Source of the DNA: Isoetes taiwanensis
Taxonomy: Eukaryota; Streptophyta; Lycopodiopsida; Isoetales; Isoetaceae
DNA length: 64,000 nucleotides
Direction of reading: 5' to 3'
Assembly (NCBI GenBank): GCA_021234155.1
Contig: JAJEKV010000017.1
Span: forward strand, 9,117,525 to 9,181,524
Under the pieces are notes generated by a model, which saw only the letters and a list, made by a program, of their open reading frames with translations, was not told where the DNA came from and did no database searches. This document shows positions 46,304 through 58,068 of this stretch, piece after piece. Both the position numbers and the translations under genes were made by a program. Positions within the stretch are counted from its first letter, which is position 1, and each line of letters starts with the position of its first letter.

Positions 46304-47136
46304 ATGCGTTGTCAAAAGCAAAGGGGCCATTTACTACCCAGCAGAAAAGGAAACCAAACAACCTAGGGCGTGCAATGGAACTTTTGAAAGAATTAACCGA
46401 GGGGTTGTTGGATTTAGATGGATTATTAAGTAGGTGGGAGGCCTTCTTGCATACTCCAGATATCATTCAAATAGTTAGTAGATAACGCGTTATCCCCAAA
46501 TTTGTAACGCGTTAGACATTAGCAAAATAACCAACAAAAAATAACCTGTTGTTTTTTGTCCAGAATATGACAGATATCGATTTTGAAAAAAAAAAAATAC
46601 CATTTTGTGTGTTTTTCGGAGACGAATCAAGAAATAGAAAAACCTAACCTAAACGAGCTATTCCCTGCTACCAAATTTCGTCTGATACATTTTGCTCTCG
46701 ATTTGTGCCAGAGCTACAAGGAGGCCACATGATTTATCAGTTCATGAGCCACATCCTTTTGATCCCCATCAGTTCTGTAGCCACATCCTTCTGATGTATG
46801 CTGGAGCCACATCCAATGGATACTCTTTCGGAGCCACAACATGCCAGAGGTAAGACTGATTCATTGATCCTTTCTCCCTGTTCTATACTTTGGGTTTGAG
46901 GTATATTCTGACTTTTTAGCATGTTAGAGCAAGTATTTTCAAATTCTGATTGTATATTTAGAATCAGCATGATCAGATTAGTCAAGATCATGTTTCAAAT
47001 TGTTAAATCCTTTTTTTTTTGGGGGGCAAAAAAATAACACGTTATCAACTTTGTAGCTAACTAGTTACATGTGATTTTGGTGTTAGCCATTAGCTAACTA
47101 CTAACTGCTAACTCCTAACTATTTCAACACGTCCAT
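46304..47136. other. spacer without supported gene
   Basis: Contains palindromic ATAACGCGTTAT at about 46483 and a related ATAACACGTTAT near 47033, plus several AGCCACATCC strings at 46745-46810. These might be ends of a small DNA transposon, but no convincing terminal inverted repeat was found. Confidence 0.4.
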
Positions 47137-47530
47137 AAAGAGATGATGCACAACCTTATGGACAATGCGGGACAATTAAAGGAAGCCACAGCTATCACAG
47201 GAAGCATTGTTGAGCCAGGAAAGATACATGTCTATCCACAGGCTGAAGCACTTTCTGACCTACTTCTTTCGGGTCACGGACTTCAATTTTATTTGTTTGA
47301 ACGACGTTAGCAACAGACGAGATATAGAAATACCTCAATTGTACCCTCTAGCAACGGTGCTTTTTGTGCAATTTGTGAGTGTACAACCCTTCTCAAACGG
47401 GAATGGTAAGCTTGCACGAGTGCTTGCCATCATGTCTCATCTGCTGTGACTCCCTTTTCGATTACACCATATGGAGATGGTTCATTATCAAGCAGACAAC
47501 TCCTTCTTAGTGCCATCTGATCATCAAATG
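47137..47530 (+). pseudogene. Fic-domain protein fragment, broken
   Basis: Fic enzymes transfer nucleotide monophosphates (usually AMP) to target proteins. The first frame reads AGQLKEATAITGSIVEPG and HVYPQAEALSDLL, like the segment before the Fic core. A frame change follows near 47300, then LATVLFVQFVSVQPFSNGNG and KLARVLAIMSHLL. This matches the Fic signature HPFxxGNGRxxR, but the catalytic His reads Gln (CAA) and the first Arg reads Lys. After a stop at about 47447 a third frame gives FSITPYGDGSLSS. Frameshift, stop and loss of the catalytic His show it is inactive. Fic genes are common in bacteria and fungi and rare in plants, so an old transfer is possible, but not shown. Confidence 0.7.
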
Positions 47531-48763
47531 ATGATGTAGATAATGATAATTCTAGATTCCTAAGCTTGCCGCCACCTCAAAATTTACTGGACTTCTGATT
47601 GAAGCTGGCTGGCAGACATGGCAATGGTGCTTTTGAGAACCTAAAGAGACTTAATTTACTGCAAACTGATAGCATGACTTATGATTTGCATATGAAGCTG
47701 TCTAAGACACTCTGATTCAGTTTTGAAAGAGCCTGCAAGCACATATGTGTCAAGCACACTCCCACATATTCGTCCATTGGCAATGAACAGACATTTCTTC
47801 TATATCATAACTTTGATTGACAATGTCATGGATGGAACCAATGCATGAAAGTTTGTCTTGAGAAGTTTGCACACTAAGAAAATGTTCATTGTCAAATGTG
47901 AGTTTTCCAAATTGTAAATTACATTATCAAATGTTGCCCTTGCCAACAAGCTGATGATGCCATCAAATATGGCAATGAAATGCAGGTTTGCATAAGATAT
48001 TTTATGTTTGCATATATTATTTGGCTTGTAGATATTCTTTGGTATGGAAAATATTTAGCAGAATATTTTGTTGTTAGATGTATTTTTAATGCAGTTCTTG
48101 CTTTCATTCCTATCCACAGAAATCAGAGTACTTAACAACATAGAAGGTGAAGTTCACTTACATTTATTGGGTTTTGGCCTATCCATCTCCATGCTCTCGT
48201 TTGAAGTACATATGCCAAGTCCATGCTCTGCTTCAACAAGAGGTGAAGTGAAGTTTAATCATAGATTTATTAATTTTGAATCCACCATTATCTCAAGTCT
48301 GCATCTAACTAAATGCGTCCATGTATTTCCAAACTGCCATTTGTGCCCACTGAAGGAATGTTGAAGTCTGGCTTATTGAAGATGTGTTTGGTTTTGGTGT
48401 GTTGCCTGTAGGACTCCAAATAACTTTTGTGCCAAACATTAATTTTATAAAGCTCAAAGGCAAGGCGTAACACCAAATATCTTCAAAACTTAAACATCGC
48501 AAAAAAAAAAAAAAAAAGGGGTCATATGTCAACTTATTTTGTTACCATTAGGTTTTGTTAGCACACTTTTTACTACCCTTGGGGTTGCTCCACTTTTAAA
48601 ACTTTCCGAAACTCCTTAAGTTTGCTCATCCCTTTTAACACCAATCGAAGTATTTTAGCCATCAAGAAACTTCTTCTTAAAGCATTTCATACCTACAATT
48701 TATGATGCATTTCTTGCTCCTTATGCTTGACATACCAACTCTTATAACTTACATGCATAGATG
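47531..48763. other. spacer without supported gene
   Basis: Short frames only; the open frame at 48068-48364 has no recognised domain. An A-run lies at about 48501-48517. The last 17 bp before 48781 are the target duplication of the next LINE. Confidence 0.45.
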
Positions 48764-48780
48764 GGTTATACATGCATAGA
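48764..48780. repeat. target-site duplication of the minus-strand LINE (left copy)
   Basis: GGTTATACATGCATAGA, repeated at 51461-51477 on the other side of the element. Confidence 0.9.
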
Positions 48781-51460
48781 TTTTTTTTTTTTTTTTTTTT
48801 TTGAGGGATAAAAAAGATTTTATTTACTTAGAGAGAATGATACAAAGCCACATGGCAGAGGTGCACCCATCCACGAATATGAGATGGGGGTAGCTGCGTA
48901 GCTCCAGCTTGTACTATTCTCTTTCCCGACCTAGACCAGATTAAAATAGGTGCCCCATATTTCTCCCTTTACCTCTTCTTCACATTTAAAAACTAGCCTA
49001 AATTTTTTAAGTCTTTCAAGTACCAGGTGAAGTAGCTGAGTTGATGATATGAATACCTCCTGATTCTCAGCGAAGACTCGGGCATTCCTCCTTTTCCATA
49101 TTGACCAGATCGTCTAGGCCCTGGCTATGTGAAAAGAAATCTTCTTCTTGGGACACCATTCTGGAGGGTTCCTAAGGGGTATTCGAACCTATCCAGACTC
49201 CAGGCCCATACTTCATGCAGCATCCCACATTCCACCAGACAATGTTCTATGGATTCTTCTTCCTCTTCACACACAGGGCAAAGTGGGCTCACGTTATTGT
49301 CCCACTTGGAGACTAGATGATTGACCCTTGGGACCCTGTGGATCACTTGCCAAAGAAAGGCGTTGATTCGTGGAGGGAGGAATTTCAGCCAAAAGCGTTT
49401 CTCGGATGTTTTTAAGGATATCCTCCGGTGATCACTAGCTCCCACTTGGGAGATCTTTGGAAGAAATCCCTTAGTCTTCAAACCATTTGTAGCATGACTT
49501 CACAAACTTGTTTGGTCAGATCGAAGGATGTACGACCCATGGACTTTGATCTCCTCTATTTATTGTGTTTGGGAGTACGGAAGCCACACATTCCCAAATT
49601 ATCTTGTCCGCCTCCTTTAAACCAAAACAGGGCTTGAAATGCTTCCCAACCGGCGGTGCTCTCCCATATACCATCGAGCACAAGAATGTATACCACAGTT
49701 TTTCCATCTTTTCACAATCCTCGCGTCGGCCACTATACCTAATGGGCCTTGTTTATTGTGCAATTCCTTTGGTACCCACCATGGAGGGAGGTCCGCTTTA
49801 AATTTGCTGATATCAAGCGTGAATAGTTTCTTTATGGCATTCCAAACCGAAATAAGACCCTTCGGTGAAGGGGAGGCTTCTTTACATGGCTTGAGATAAA
49901 AAAAGAGAGACCATGGAAGCGAGACCTTGACGGAGAGGGCTTACTATGCTTACAAGAATAGAGCTTGGTTGATGAGGTGCAAACACGGAGACTTCACCTT
50001 TTCTGAAGAATCATCCATATGAATTTGGCTATTAATACTTTGCTCAGAAGACTATGTCAAACATACCAATTCCCCTACGTTTTGTCCCTCTTGCACTTCC
50101 ACCAAGCAATTTTGATCGTTGCACCTTCTTCATTACCTCCCCACGAAGTTTCGAATCAGCCCTTCTAACTCCCTGACCTTCTCCCCTGAGCAAGTAGAAT
50201 TGATGATATGTATACATAAGTATTACTTAGCACATGTTTTGCCACAGTAATCCTCCCCCGCAAGGGATAACTTTGCTACCTTCCACCAATTTAGGTGTTT
50301 GTGTAGGCCTAGTAGCATTTCATCCCATATTCGTGCACTAGTGATGTTAATGCCCCTTTGGGATTCCTAACAATTTGGAGTGTTCACCCTCGGGGATAAT
50401 TTTCCATGGTAAGCTTTCCAAACATATGGGATGCCTGTTCTCCAAAGGCCATTTGACCGAGCATTTTTCCAATTTATGAGGCGACACGAAGCTATTGAGA
50501 AGGTGGCGGTGGTTGTCCTGCACATGACATATTGTTTTCCTCCCCTCGATAAATGTAAATGAGTCGCCTCGCATCATACGGTTCTGATTTGTTGAGAACC
50601 AGCCCCACATTTCTAGTCCCCTGAATGAGACCGTCTGCGGATGCTTGCGGGGAATAAGCGTGAGAGAGCTTCTGGCGCTATATTGAAGAGGAAGGGAGCC
50701 AGGGGGACAACCTTGCACGATGCCCCTCTTAATCTCAAATATAGGAGATGATTCACCTTGAAATAAGACCGAGGCTCGAGTTGATCTCAATAGTTTCATT
50801 ACCCCTTACGTAAAAAAATATCCCCACAACCCGGCTTTTGAGCATCATTTTATGAGAAAACTCCATCTAATCTTTGTCATATGCCTTGGTGAAATCTAGC
50901 TTTAGATAGGCTACTTTTTGTCTGTTTTTACCGCCCGGTGCAACCCTTCAAAAGCTGGCCGCCACATTGCTCGAGAATACTCCTACCCTAAGAAGAAGCC
51001 GATTGGGCTGTGAGATACCTTCCGCTAAAATTGGTTTGATCTTCTCTGCCATAGCCTTGGCTATGATTTTGTAAAATGCAGATAGAAGTGTGATAGGCCT
51101 CCAATCGTTAATTGTGCTTGGCTCCTTACACTTGGGTACCAAGGCAATGCAGCATGTATTCAATCTTGGATTTAAATTTTCAGCTTGCAAGAAGTCTGTG
51201 TATGCAGAAAAGATATCATTTTTAATCCATTCCCAATTGCATTGGTAGAATTCGATGGGAATTCCATCCATACCCGGACATTTATTCTTAGCCAATAAGA
51301 GGGTGGCTTTTTCAAGATCCTCCATAGAGAGAGAGCGACTCCGAATATCTTTTTGGCTAGAGCTCATTATAGGTGAAACTTTTGAGATCACTAGCTCTTC
51401 ATATGTATCTTGGAATGGTAAGTTATGTTCCCCAAAAAAACCTTGGAAATGATTATGTAA
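48781..51460 (-). mobile_element. 5'-truncated L1-type LINE with 17-bp target-site duplication
   Basis: The minus-strand element ends in a poly-A tail (about 22 T on the plus strand at 48781-48802). It is flanked by a perfect 17-bp duplication. Its 5' end (51460) lies just before the reverse transcriptase, so the endonuclease and ORF1 are missing, the usual result of incomplete reverse transcription. It belongs to a different family from the element at 37.5 kb, judging by clearly different reverse transcriptase residues. Confidence 0.93.
49125..51391 (-). pseudogene. LINE ORF2 C-terminal half (reverse transcriptase and zinc motif), broken
   Basis: From 51391 the frame reads LEKATLLLAKNKCPGMDGIP, NTCCIALVPKCKEPSTIND and WRPITLLSAFYKIIAKAM: fingers of a non-LTR reverse transcriptase. 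After frame changes, EIKRGIVQGCPPGSLP appears near 50730, with the region of the catalytic ADD pair too eroded to see. At 49481-49125 the frame has RISLKTSEKRFWLKFLPP, INAFLWQVIHRVPR and CPVCEEEEESIEHCLVEC, the typical plant zf-RVT domain. Multiple stops and frameshifts mean it makes no protein. Confidence 0.85.
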
Positions 51461-51477
51461 GGTTATACATGCATAGA

Positions 51478-53390
51478 TGGCTAGATACCTCTGAGAGATA
51501 CCAAGTCAAATCAAGTTTCCATGGCATGATGTGTGTGATATTAGATGTGTCTATTATCATGTTTCAATGTATGATGCCAAGGCTATATGTTATTTAAATC
51601 ATCTCTAATAAGCTAAAGGAAGGCAAAGGCGCAAATTTTACTTCTTGGCTGTATATGCTAAAGTTTTGGTGTAGTAGAATAGCTTATTCCCTCCAATTAC
51701 TGTGTTTCCAAGGAACTTTTCACTACACCACTTCATTTGTCCCAAGCCTGCCTTAGTCCTATATATACAAGTTTGTTGTTACATATTTTAAGAAATTTGT
51801 GACAAAAGCTCAAATCTTCCAGACAGAATATCCGTATACATCTGCTAAAATATTGAAAATGACGGAATACCCAATTAACCTTACTACCCATTCACAATCG
51901 TAGTGGGCTGCTTTTGGCTTAGATAAGTCAAATTCAATGTAACTTTTAACAAGCAGGATAAACTTATTTCGGTAGACCTTCCTTATTCGCCCACCCGAAA
52001 ACAGTAGAAAAACACATAATCGGTGAAAAAACAGGAAGAAAAAACAACGCCGAAAAATACTGAAACCATTGAATAACACGTCAAAATCAGGGGCAAAAAA
52101 ATTTTCAATTGATTTCCGGGGGGGGGGGATAAGGAAGGCTAGCCCATTCCGGGACTATTGTATTTCCAATCTCAATTGGAAGCCCAATTTCTTAAATTGC
52201 AAGATAAGGATCCTCAAACAAATGTACACGCAGAATAATTTAACAATTTAATGAGAATAGTGCCAGGTAACTTCTTGACCATGTGCTCCCTTAACTATTG
52301 GTAGTAAAAAGGCGAGAACCCTTAACTTAAGATTTTGTATATCTTGCCGAAGCTCATGCTTTCTCTTGCGTGTCCCAGCCTCTTTTAGGGAACCTTGCTC
52401 CTGCCTTAGGCAATCAAACTCTGCATTCCGTTGCCTCAATAATACAGCTCGCAGGCTTGGTTTTCTTCCTTGCTCCTCTTATTTCTAAACCTTCCTAAGT
52501 AGTGCTCATAGCATTGTAGGAAACCCATATTGACGAATCGAAGTGCCCCCTTTCATCGACGACATTGAGATGCGATATCCCCATGCATGCCCCAATGACC
52601 TAAAGGATGTCCAAAGAATAGAATCGAATAGAATAGAATAGAATGTATTTTTATCGTCCAAGAAATCCAAGAATTTTTTAAGCAACGTAAAATCTTTTTA
52701 GCACGCCAGCCTAACCAAGCCTACACCCTTTCTTGCAATTCTAGCCTATCCACGTCGCAGCTCCACCTCAGCCAAATCTGAGGTGGATGTATTTCTGTCG
52801 TTAGATATCTTTTTTTATGCATCAACGGTTAGCGAAATTAGAAAAGGCTTTTAAAATGGAGATGAGCCTCGTCTCCTTGCTCCGATGCCTGCTCGTTGCC
52901 TTTCACCATCGCCTTCCCGCCTTTTTTTTTCTTAGCATTCATGCTGAGGGAAAACAACATTTTATTCTTTTTTTTTTCGATCTATGCTGTTGCTTGCATC
53001 CATGCCCAGATCTCCAAACGCTTTCCTGGCTTTGCTCATATCAAGCCCTTTTCAGGCCACCGACTTGGAGCTTCTACAAGCCTCGAGCTGGAGCTTTATT
53101 CCGGCATTATGGAACCTCCATGGCAAAAAATACTCCTCATTTCCCCGTCTTTTCTCTTCACCCCTTTCACCTTGTCGAATATGGTTCCAAACACAAATTC
53201 AGAGACAAACGAGCTGTTGATTTGCGTAATACTCGAGACCCATCCACCAATTTCGATTCCTTAGAGCTTCTACCTCCAGACTTGGTCTAATTCCGGCTTA
53301 GCTCGACCCAGAAGAAGGATTCAGAGCTATAGAATACCGTTCCAGGAATTTGACGACTCAAATCATAGAAGGACAACAGATTTCGAAGCG
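51478..53390. other. spacer upstream of the ARF pseudogene
   Basis: No firm gene. A G-run sits near 52120-52129. The open frame 52817-53290 (157 codons) overlaps the possible 5' leader of the ARF copy and has no recognised domain; it and its overlapping frames are probably chance. Confidence 0.4.
52614..52661 (-). mobile_element. LINE 3' end with ATTCT tail
   Basis: Minus strand reads TTGGACGATAAAAATACATT then CTATTCTATTCTATTCG. The core matches the LINE 3' ends at 3.9, 17.3 and 27.3 kb (GTGGACGTTAAAATAAA and variants), with yet another arrangement of the short tandem tail. The hairpin upstream of the core is not clear, so the copy may be extremely short. Confidence 0.5.
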
Positions 53391-54203
53391 GGTTTCCCTC
53401 CATTAACTCTCCTCTGTGGCTTGAATGTGCCGGTCCCCTCGTAACCTTGCCCACGACTGGTAGTCAGGTGGTTTATTTTCTGCAGGGACATGGTGAGCAG
53501 GTAAACTAGGTGTCTGTAGCTAAAACTTTTAGCCTAGTCTTACTTTATTTCGTTTCTTTCTTATTCCCTTGAATGTTTCCTGCCCGTGTTCTAGATAGCA
53601 GCTTCCACACAGAAGGATGCAGATATACAGATTCCAACTATCCTAATCTTCTGTCACAGCTGATTTGCCAGCTTCACAACATTACTCTCCATGTAAGAAC
53701 GTTTTTCCTGTATTCTTAAACTCGTTTGGGTTGATGGAAAGCTATTTACCATTTATGAAAAATTCCAGGCTGATCAGAATGATGAAGTATATGCTCAGAT
53801 GACTTTGCAGCCAATAAATTTGGTAAGCAGATAAGAACATGAACTAGTTTGGCAGTCCTGTTAAAAACTAGTGCTCATGTCTTGTTCATTATGCAGCAAG
53901 AAGAGAAGGACCCGTTCTTGGCAGCAGATCTTGGCATATGGGCAAAACAACCAAATATTTCTTTCTGCAAGATGCTAACAGCAAGTGACACAAACACTTA
54001 TGGTGGCTTTTCAATTCCCAAACGGGTTGCAGAGAAAGTTTTTCCATCGCTTGTAAGATATTTAACTTCTTTTTACATTCTGTGTATGTCCCCACAAACT
54101 TATGGATTATTGCTTTAGGATTATACAAAGCAGCCACCTGCACAGGAGTAGGTTGCCAGAGATTTGCATAATAAGGAATGGCATTTTTGTCACATATACC
54201 GAG
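53391..54203 (+). pseudogene. auxin response factor (class A type), DNA-binding region, broken
   Basis: ARFs are B3-domain transcription factors of auxin signalling. Five exons are readable. Exon one, to 53500: [18 protein letters not shown] and [11 protein letters not shown]. Exon two, 53595-53692: IAASTQKDADIQ, then a frame change to NYPNLLSQLICQLHNITLH. Exon three, 53769-53822: ADQNDEVYAQMTLQPINL. Exon four, 53897-54052: [33 protein letters not shown] and [11 protein letters not shown]. Exon five, 54119-54203: DYTKQPPAQE, a TAG stop, then VARDLHNKEWHFCHIYR. Splice sites are canonical. The DYTxQPPAQE and EVYAQMTLQP strings fit class A (ARF5/6/7/8-like). Faults: a frameshift in exon two, the in-frame TAG in exon five, LEC in place of the usual HAC, and Cys in place of the conserved Arg in FRHIYRG. 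No later exons were found. Confidence 0.9.
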
Positions 54204-57200
54204 GTAATTATTCAAGCACGTTTTCGTTCTATGCTATAGCCAGGTTTTTGCCCTGACACTGATTTGGTGGAGCTTTCTAGCTGCTGGAATATATTCTGTT
54301 GCCTTAAGTATCTGGCTGATTATCATCTAGTGCCTAAAGTAGCGTATCTGCAATGGCTGATACTACATATCGTGATGCCTAAGTTCGATGCTGAGCTTCT
54401 TGTTTACTTAAATGCTTAGGTAGGATGCTCATCGTTGTTCATCAAAGAATGTAGGATCTAGATTTTTGGATCTATGATCTTTTGCATGGAACTGTGCAGA
54501 GTTATTCTTTTCGCTTATCTCTTTATAGTGGTCTGCCAATCTTATATCATTTCTTGCTATTTCATCATTGTATCTCGGCCAATCTTATGTCATTTCTTGC
54601 TATTTTGGCCTTACTGCACCATTGGTGTTGCTTTCTACTAAGGTTTTGATTTTATAAGAAGGTAATAACCATGCTGTTTTTTGTTTTGGTTCATCCCATT
54701 TTGATCTGAAAAATTGTAATTAGTATTTGCTGAGATCTATTCAACTTTTTTTTTCTCTTGATCACATCCTTATTTCTGCTATATTGTATCTAGGCTAGTA
54801 GGCCCATGGTTATTTCTAGGCAAGCATTGCACCGGAGTGCACTTTTTCAAAATCAAGCTTTCATTCTTGCTCCTCTAAGCCAACAGGGGCTTTCATTCAT
54901 CAAGGAATTAACGCCTCTTCCCTGCTCACATTTTTAAGGTAACCCGCAAACTTTAAAAGTCTGCCTTTTTGCAGGTTATAGAACCATTATTTTTGTCAAT
55001 ATCTATCTTTGAATTGTGCCTGCAAATTGTCTTGATGGTGACCTTATAGCTTGCATTTGGATAGAGGGCCTGCAGTGGTGTACTCAAGCTTTTAGGTGCT
55101 TTTTCCTTACAGGATGCTTAGTAATGCTTTTACCCTTTTTGAGAAGGCCGGTATAGTATCCATTGATTTACACCTTTGATCTATCAAGCTGAACTTTTCT
55201 TTTCAAAAAATTCAATAAATTGCTATATATCTGCACATTTTTAGATCTGGAAGATTGTTCTTTTTGGCATAAATATTACCGTTATGGTATTTCTAGAATC
55301 TAGGAATGACTTGAGCAACCAGCAAACATGCAAAGGACAACATACAGTGCATGCTGCCAAAATCATGTATGTAACATTTACCTTGCTCATATTCACCTAT
55401 AGTATTAATGTAGCACATATTTTCACTCAGCATGAGAAGTGAGCAGCAGAAAGTGTGCTTGATCTTCATCCTGCAAGCCTTTCGAGAAAGTTGAAACTAG
55501 TTTCATGTTTTGAATGTGCATTGAAATTGGTTAGGGAGATGCCTACTGAATTATTGATTGAAGAATGCTAACAAGTATTTTTCGCAGATACAAAGCCATG
55601 CGTGCAAAGCCCGTAACAGTCTCGGGGTTATCCGGTGAAGTGATCACTTCTCTAAGTTAGTTATAGTCTAAATAGAGTAATAAATAAGATCAAGAAGCTT
55701 TCATATGTACCATTTTTATGTTAAAGCTCAATGCTAAACATGTTACGAAGGTCCCTGATATTTGTTTCCATTACATCTATTGTTGTACCAAGGAATTTGC
55801 TAAGCCACATGGCCTTCGAGGGCCATTTGGGATGGGCATTAACACCTCATCGAGGAGGACGTTATCTAGCCCATTAAAAAAAAAGCGTTCATTACATTGC
55901 ATAACCCATCCACAACCCCTGAAGCAAATTACATTATTTGACATTTATTATTGGGCATGCTAAACTTGGTAAGAGCGAAACCGCCCTTCATTTGTATTAT
56001 ACAATGAATACCAGGATGCAAAACAACAGTACACAAGTTTTTCTCACCTACTATCGGGTTCAATAGGTCTCATAAATAAGTTACTCTTCTCAAATTTTCA
56101 GATCGGGATTAAACTATATTTTTCTTTTTCCTAGGCATTACCTTTTTCCATTGTTAATTTGGTTTGAAGATTGTTAATTGAGTAGAATCCACAACTATGA
56201 TGTCTTGTAATATAGTATGGTTTGTACCGATCATGTTGAAAAAAATGCTTTCGGTCTAGCATTAGGATCTTCTCGTTATTCTGTTGATTCGGACTTCCTT
56301 TTTTTATGCCATTAACAGTTGGCGACATCATTTCATAGAAAATCCACGAAATTGTTTGCGTAGCAAAGATCAGGAGGACCACGCCAAAGAGCTCCTTCCC
56401 AACATGTCCGTCATTCTTATATTCTTTTGCCCAATCCACCGCATGTAGATGGTATCGGGGTTAAGCCAATGCATGTGCTAGAAATGTTTGCTATGGAGCA
56501 TGCTAAAATGTCCTAAATGTTTGCTATACACGCCAGATATTGAGAATCGAACAAATTTCAGATCTGTGGTCCGGGAAATACTATGTATGGTACACATGTG
56601 GGAGTTTGAAAGAATCTCTACTAGTATTCAGCCAGTATGCACTGCCCATGATATCACATTTATCTAGCTTGGGGATGCTATGGGGCCTCAAAACTCTTCC
56701 ATCGAGATCCAAAGTGGGGGGACAAACATACAAGCTTACGGTGATGGCATTTTTATCTTTAACAGATTTTTAAGTAAGAACTAGCTAGATAAGTTATGTA
56801 ATAAATTTGGTAGTGACCACGATCAACATAAGAAGAGCAATATATCTCATTCGGACATAAGCGAAGCGATTGGATTGTCTATTGGCCTATGCAATCTATG
56901 GTATAGACTAGCGGAGTAGCGGATTGAGTCTAATGCAATCGATTGTCTATTGGCCGAGCAAAGTAAGTGCATGGGCATGAATATTCGTGATAATCTTCTA
57001 CTACCCGTGTTAGTGAAGCTCCGTGTATAAACCCCTAGCCATTTCCATGATTTTCCTCTCTTAGCATTTATTCTCTCTCTATCCATAGCAAGAACAGTCT
57101 TACGTTTATGTCCTCAAACCCCATTTCTATTATTGGTCCAATTATCGATTAAAAGTTTTATCGATAAATAGGGTCCGAGTGATAATTTCTCTTGTGCTAA

Positions 57201-58068
57201 CCTTTATATGACAATTATACGGTCTATGTCTTTTAATTCGTCAATACTTAAGCATATGGCTATGATCAGTATTACATTAATTATTGAAATTTGAGGACCA
57301 AAACGTTCCCCTTTGCTATGATGTATCAGCTCATTGATTTTGCAAACCGATAAAGAGCGATATTGCAATCGCTTATTTTTTTCGGCTTCATCGGCTTAGG
57401 TTACATCAAGCCATTTTATTTAGGGACAGAGTCATCATTTATAGGGCGTAATCTCTTGGGGCCAACTCTTTCTACTTGTTTGTCAAGATCGATGATTACA
57501 CATTTCTTCAAAGTTTTGTAGTGCATTGGATGGTGGCATTGAGTTTCCAATCATTTTCTATTTCTTGTAGCGGTCTATATTGCAGCACTTTACATTTTGG
57601 AAGCGGTTTCTATTTGAGAGAAGCTTTTTTCTCCGAGATCACCTTTTCCAACTTTGGAGCTTTATGCGCATCGGTTTTGTCTCATCGCAGATTTTATTCT
57701 TTGCATCTTTGTTACCCAACCCTAAGGGTTTTATGAACTCGCTTAAGCCATCAAGGCTTATCGTGGTAGTGCACCATTTCGCCAAAATAGGCTTAGGACT
57801 AAACTTATTTCTAGATCTTTGTGCCGCAAATAAGTATATAGTTCTTCGAGCTTTCTATCTTGTGCATTGGGCACAAATCAATTTTTTTTGCACTCTATGC
57901 CTACTTTATTTGATGATTGGAGGATGTTTTGTTGCTTGATCATATAGAGATTAGGGAGACTTGCAGCTCGCATAATATCTAGTTAGTCATAACATATGCG
58001 TGGTACTTGCTTTTATACTTGCTTTAGGAAGTTAAGTCATACTATACCTGCATTTTACTATGCCTTCC
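54204..58068. other. spacer without supported gene
   Basis: The rest of the ARF (end of B3, middle region, PB1 domain) would be expected here but I cannot find it. Open frames at 55718-55963, 56131-56439 and 57476-57939 show no recognised domain. No RNA gene or transposon end was seen. Confidence 0.4.

Noticed and set aside
46475-47110. Possible small DNA transposon with ATAACGCGTTAT / ATAACACGTTAT ends
   Set aside because: The palindromes do not extend into convincing terminal inverted repeats, and no target duplication was found.
54204-56000. Remaining ARF exons (end of the B3 domain and beyond)
   Set aside because: Looked for the expected QPKRHLLTTGWS region in all plus frames and did not find it.
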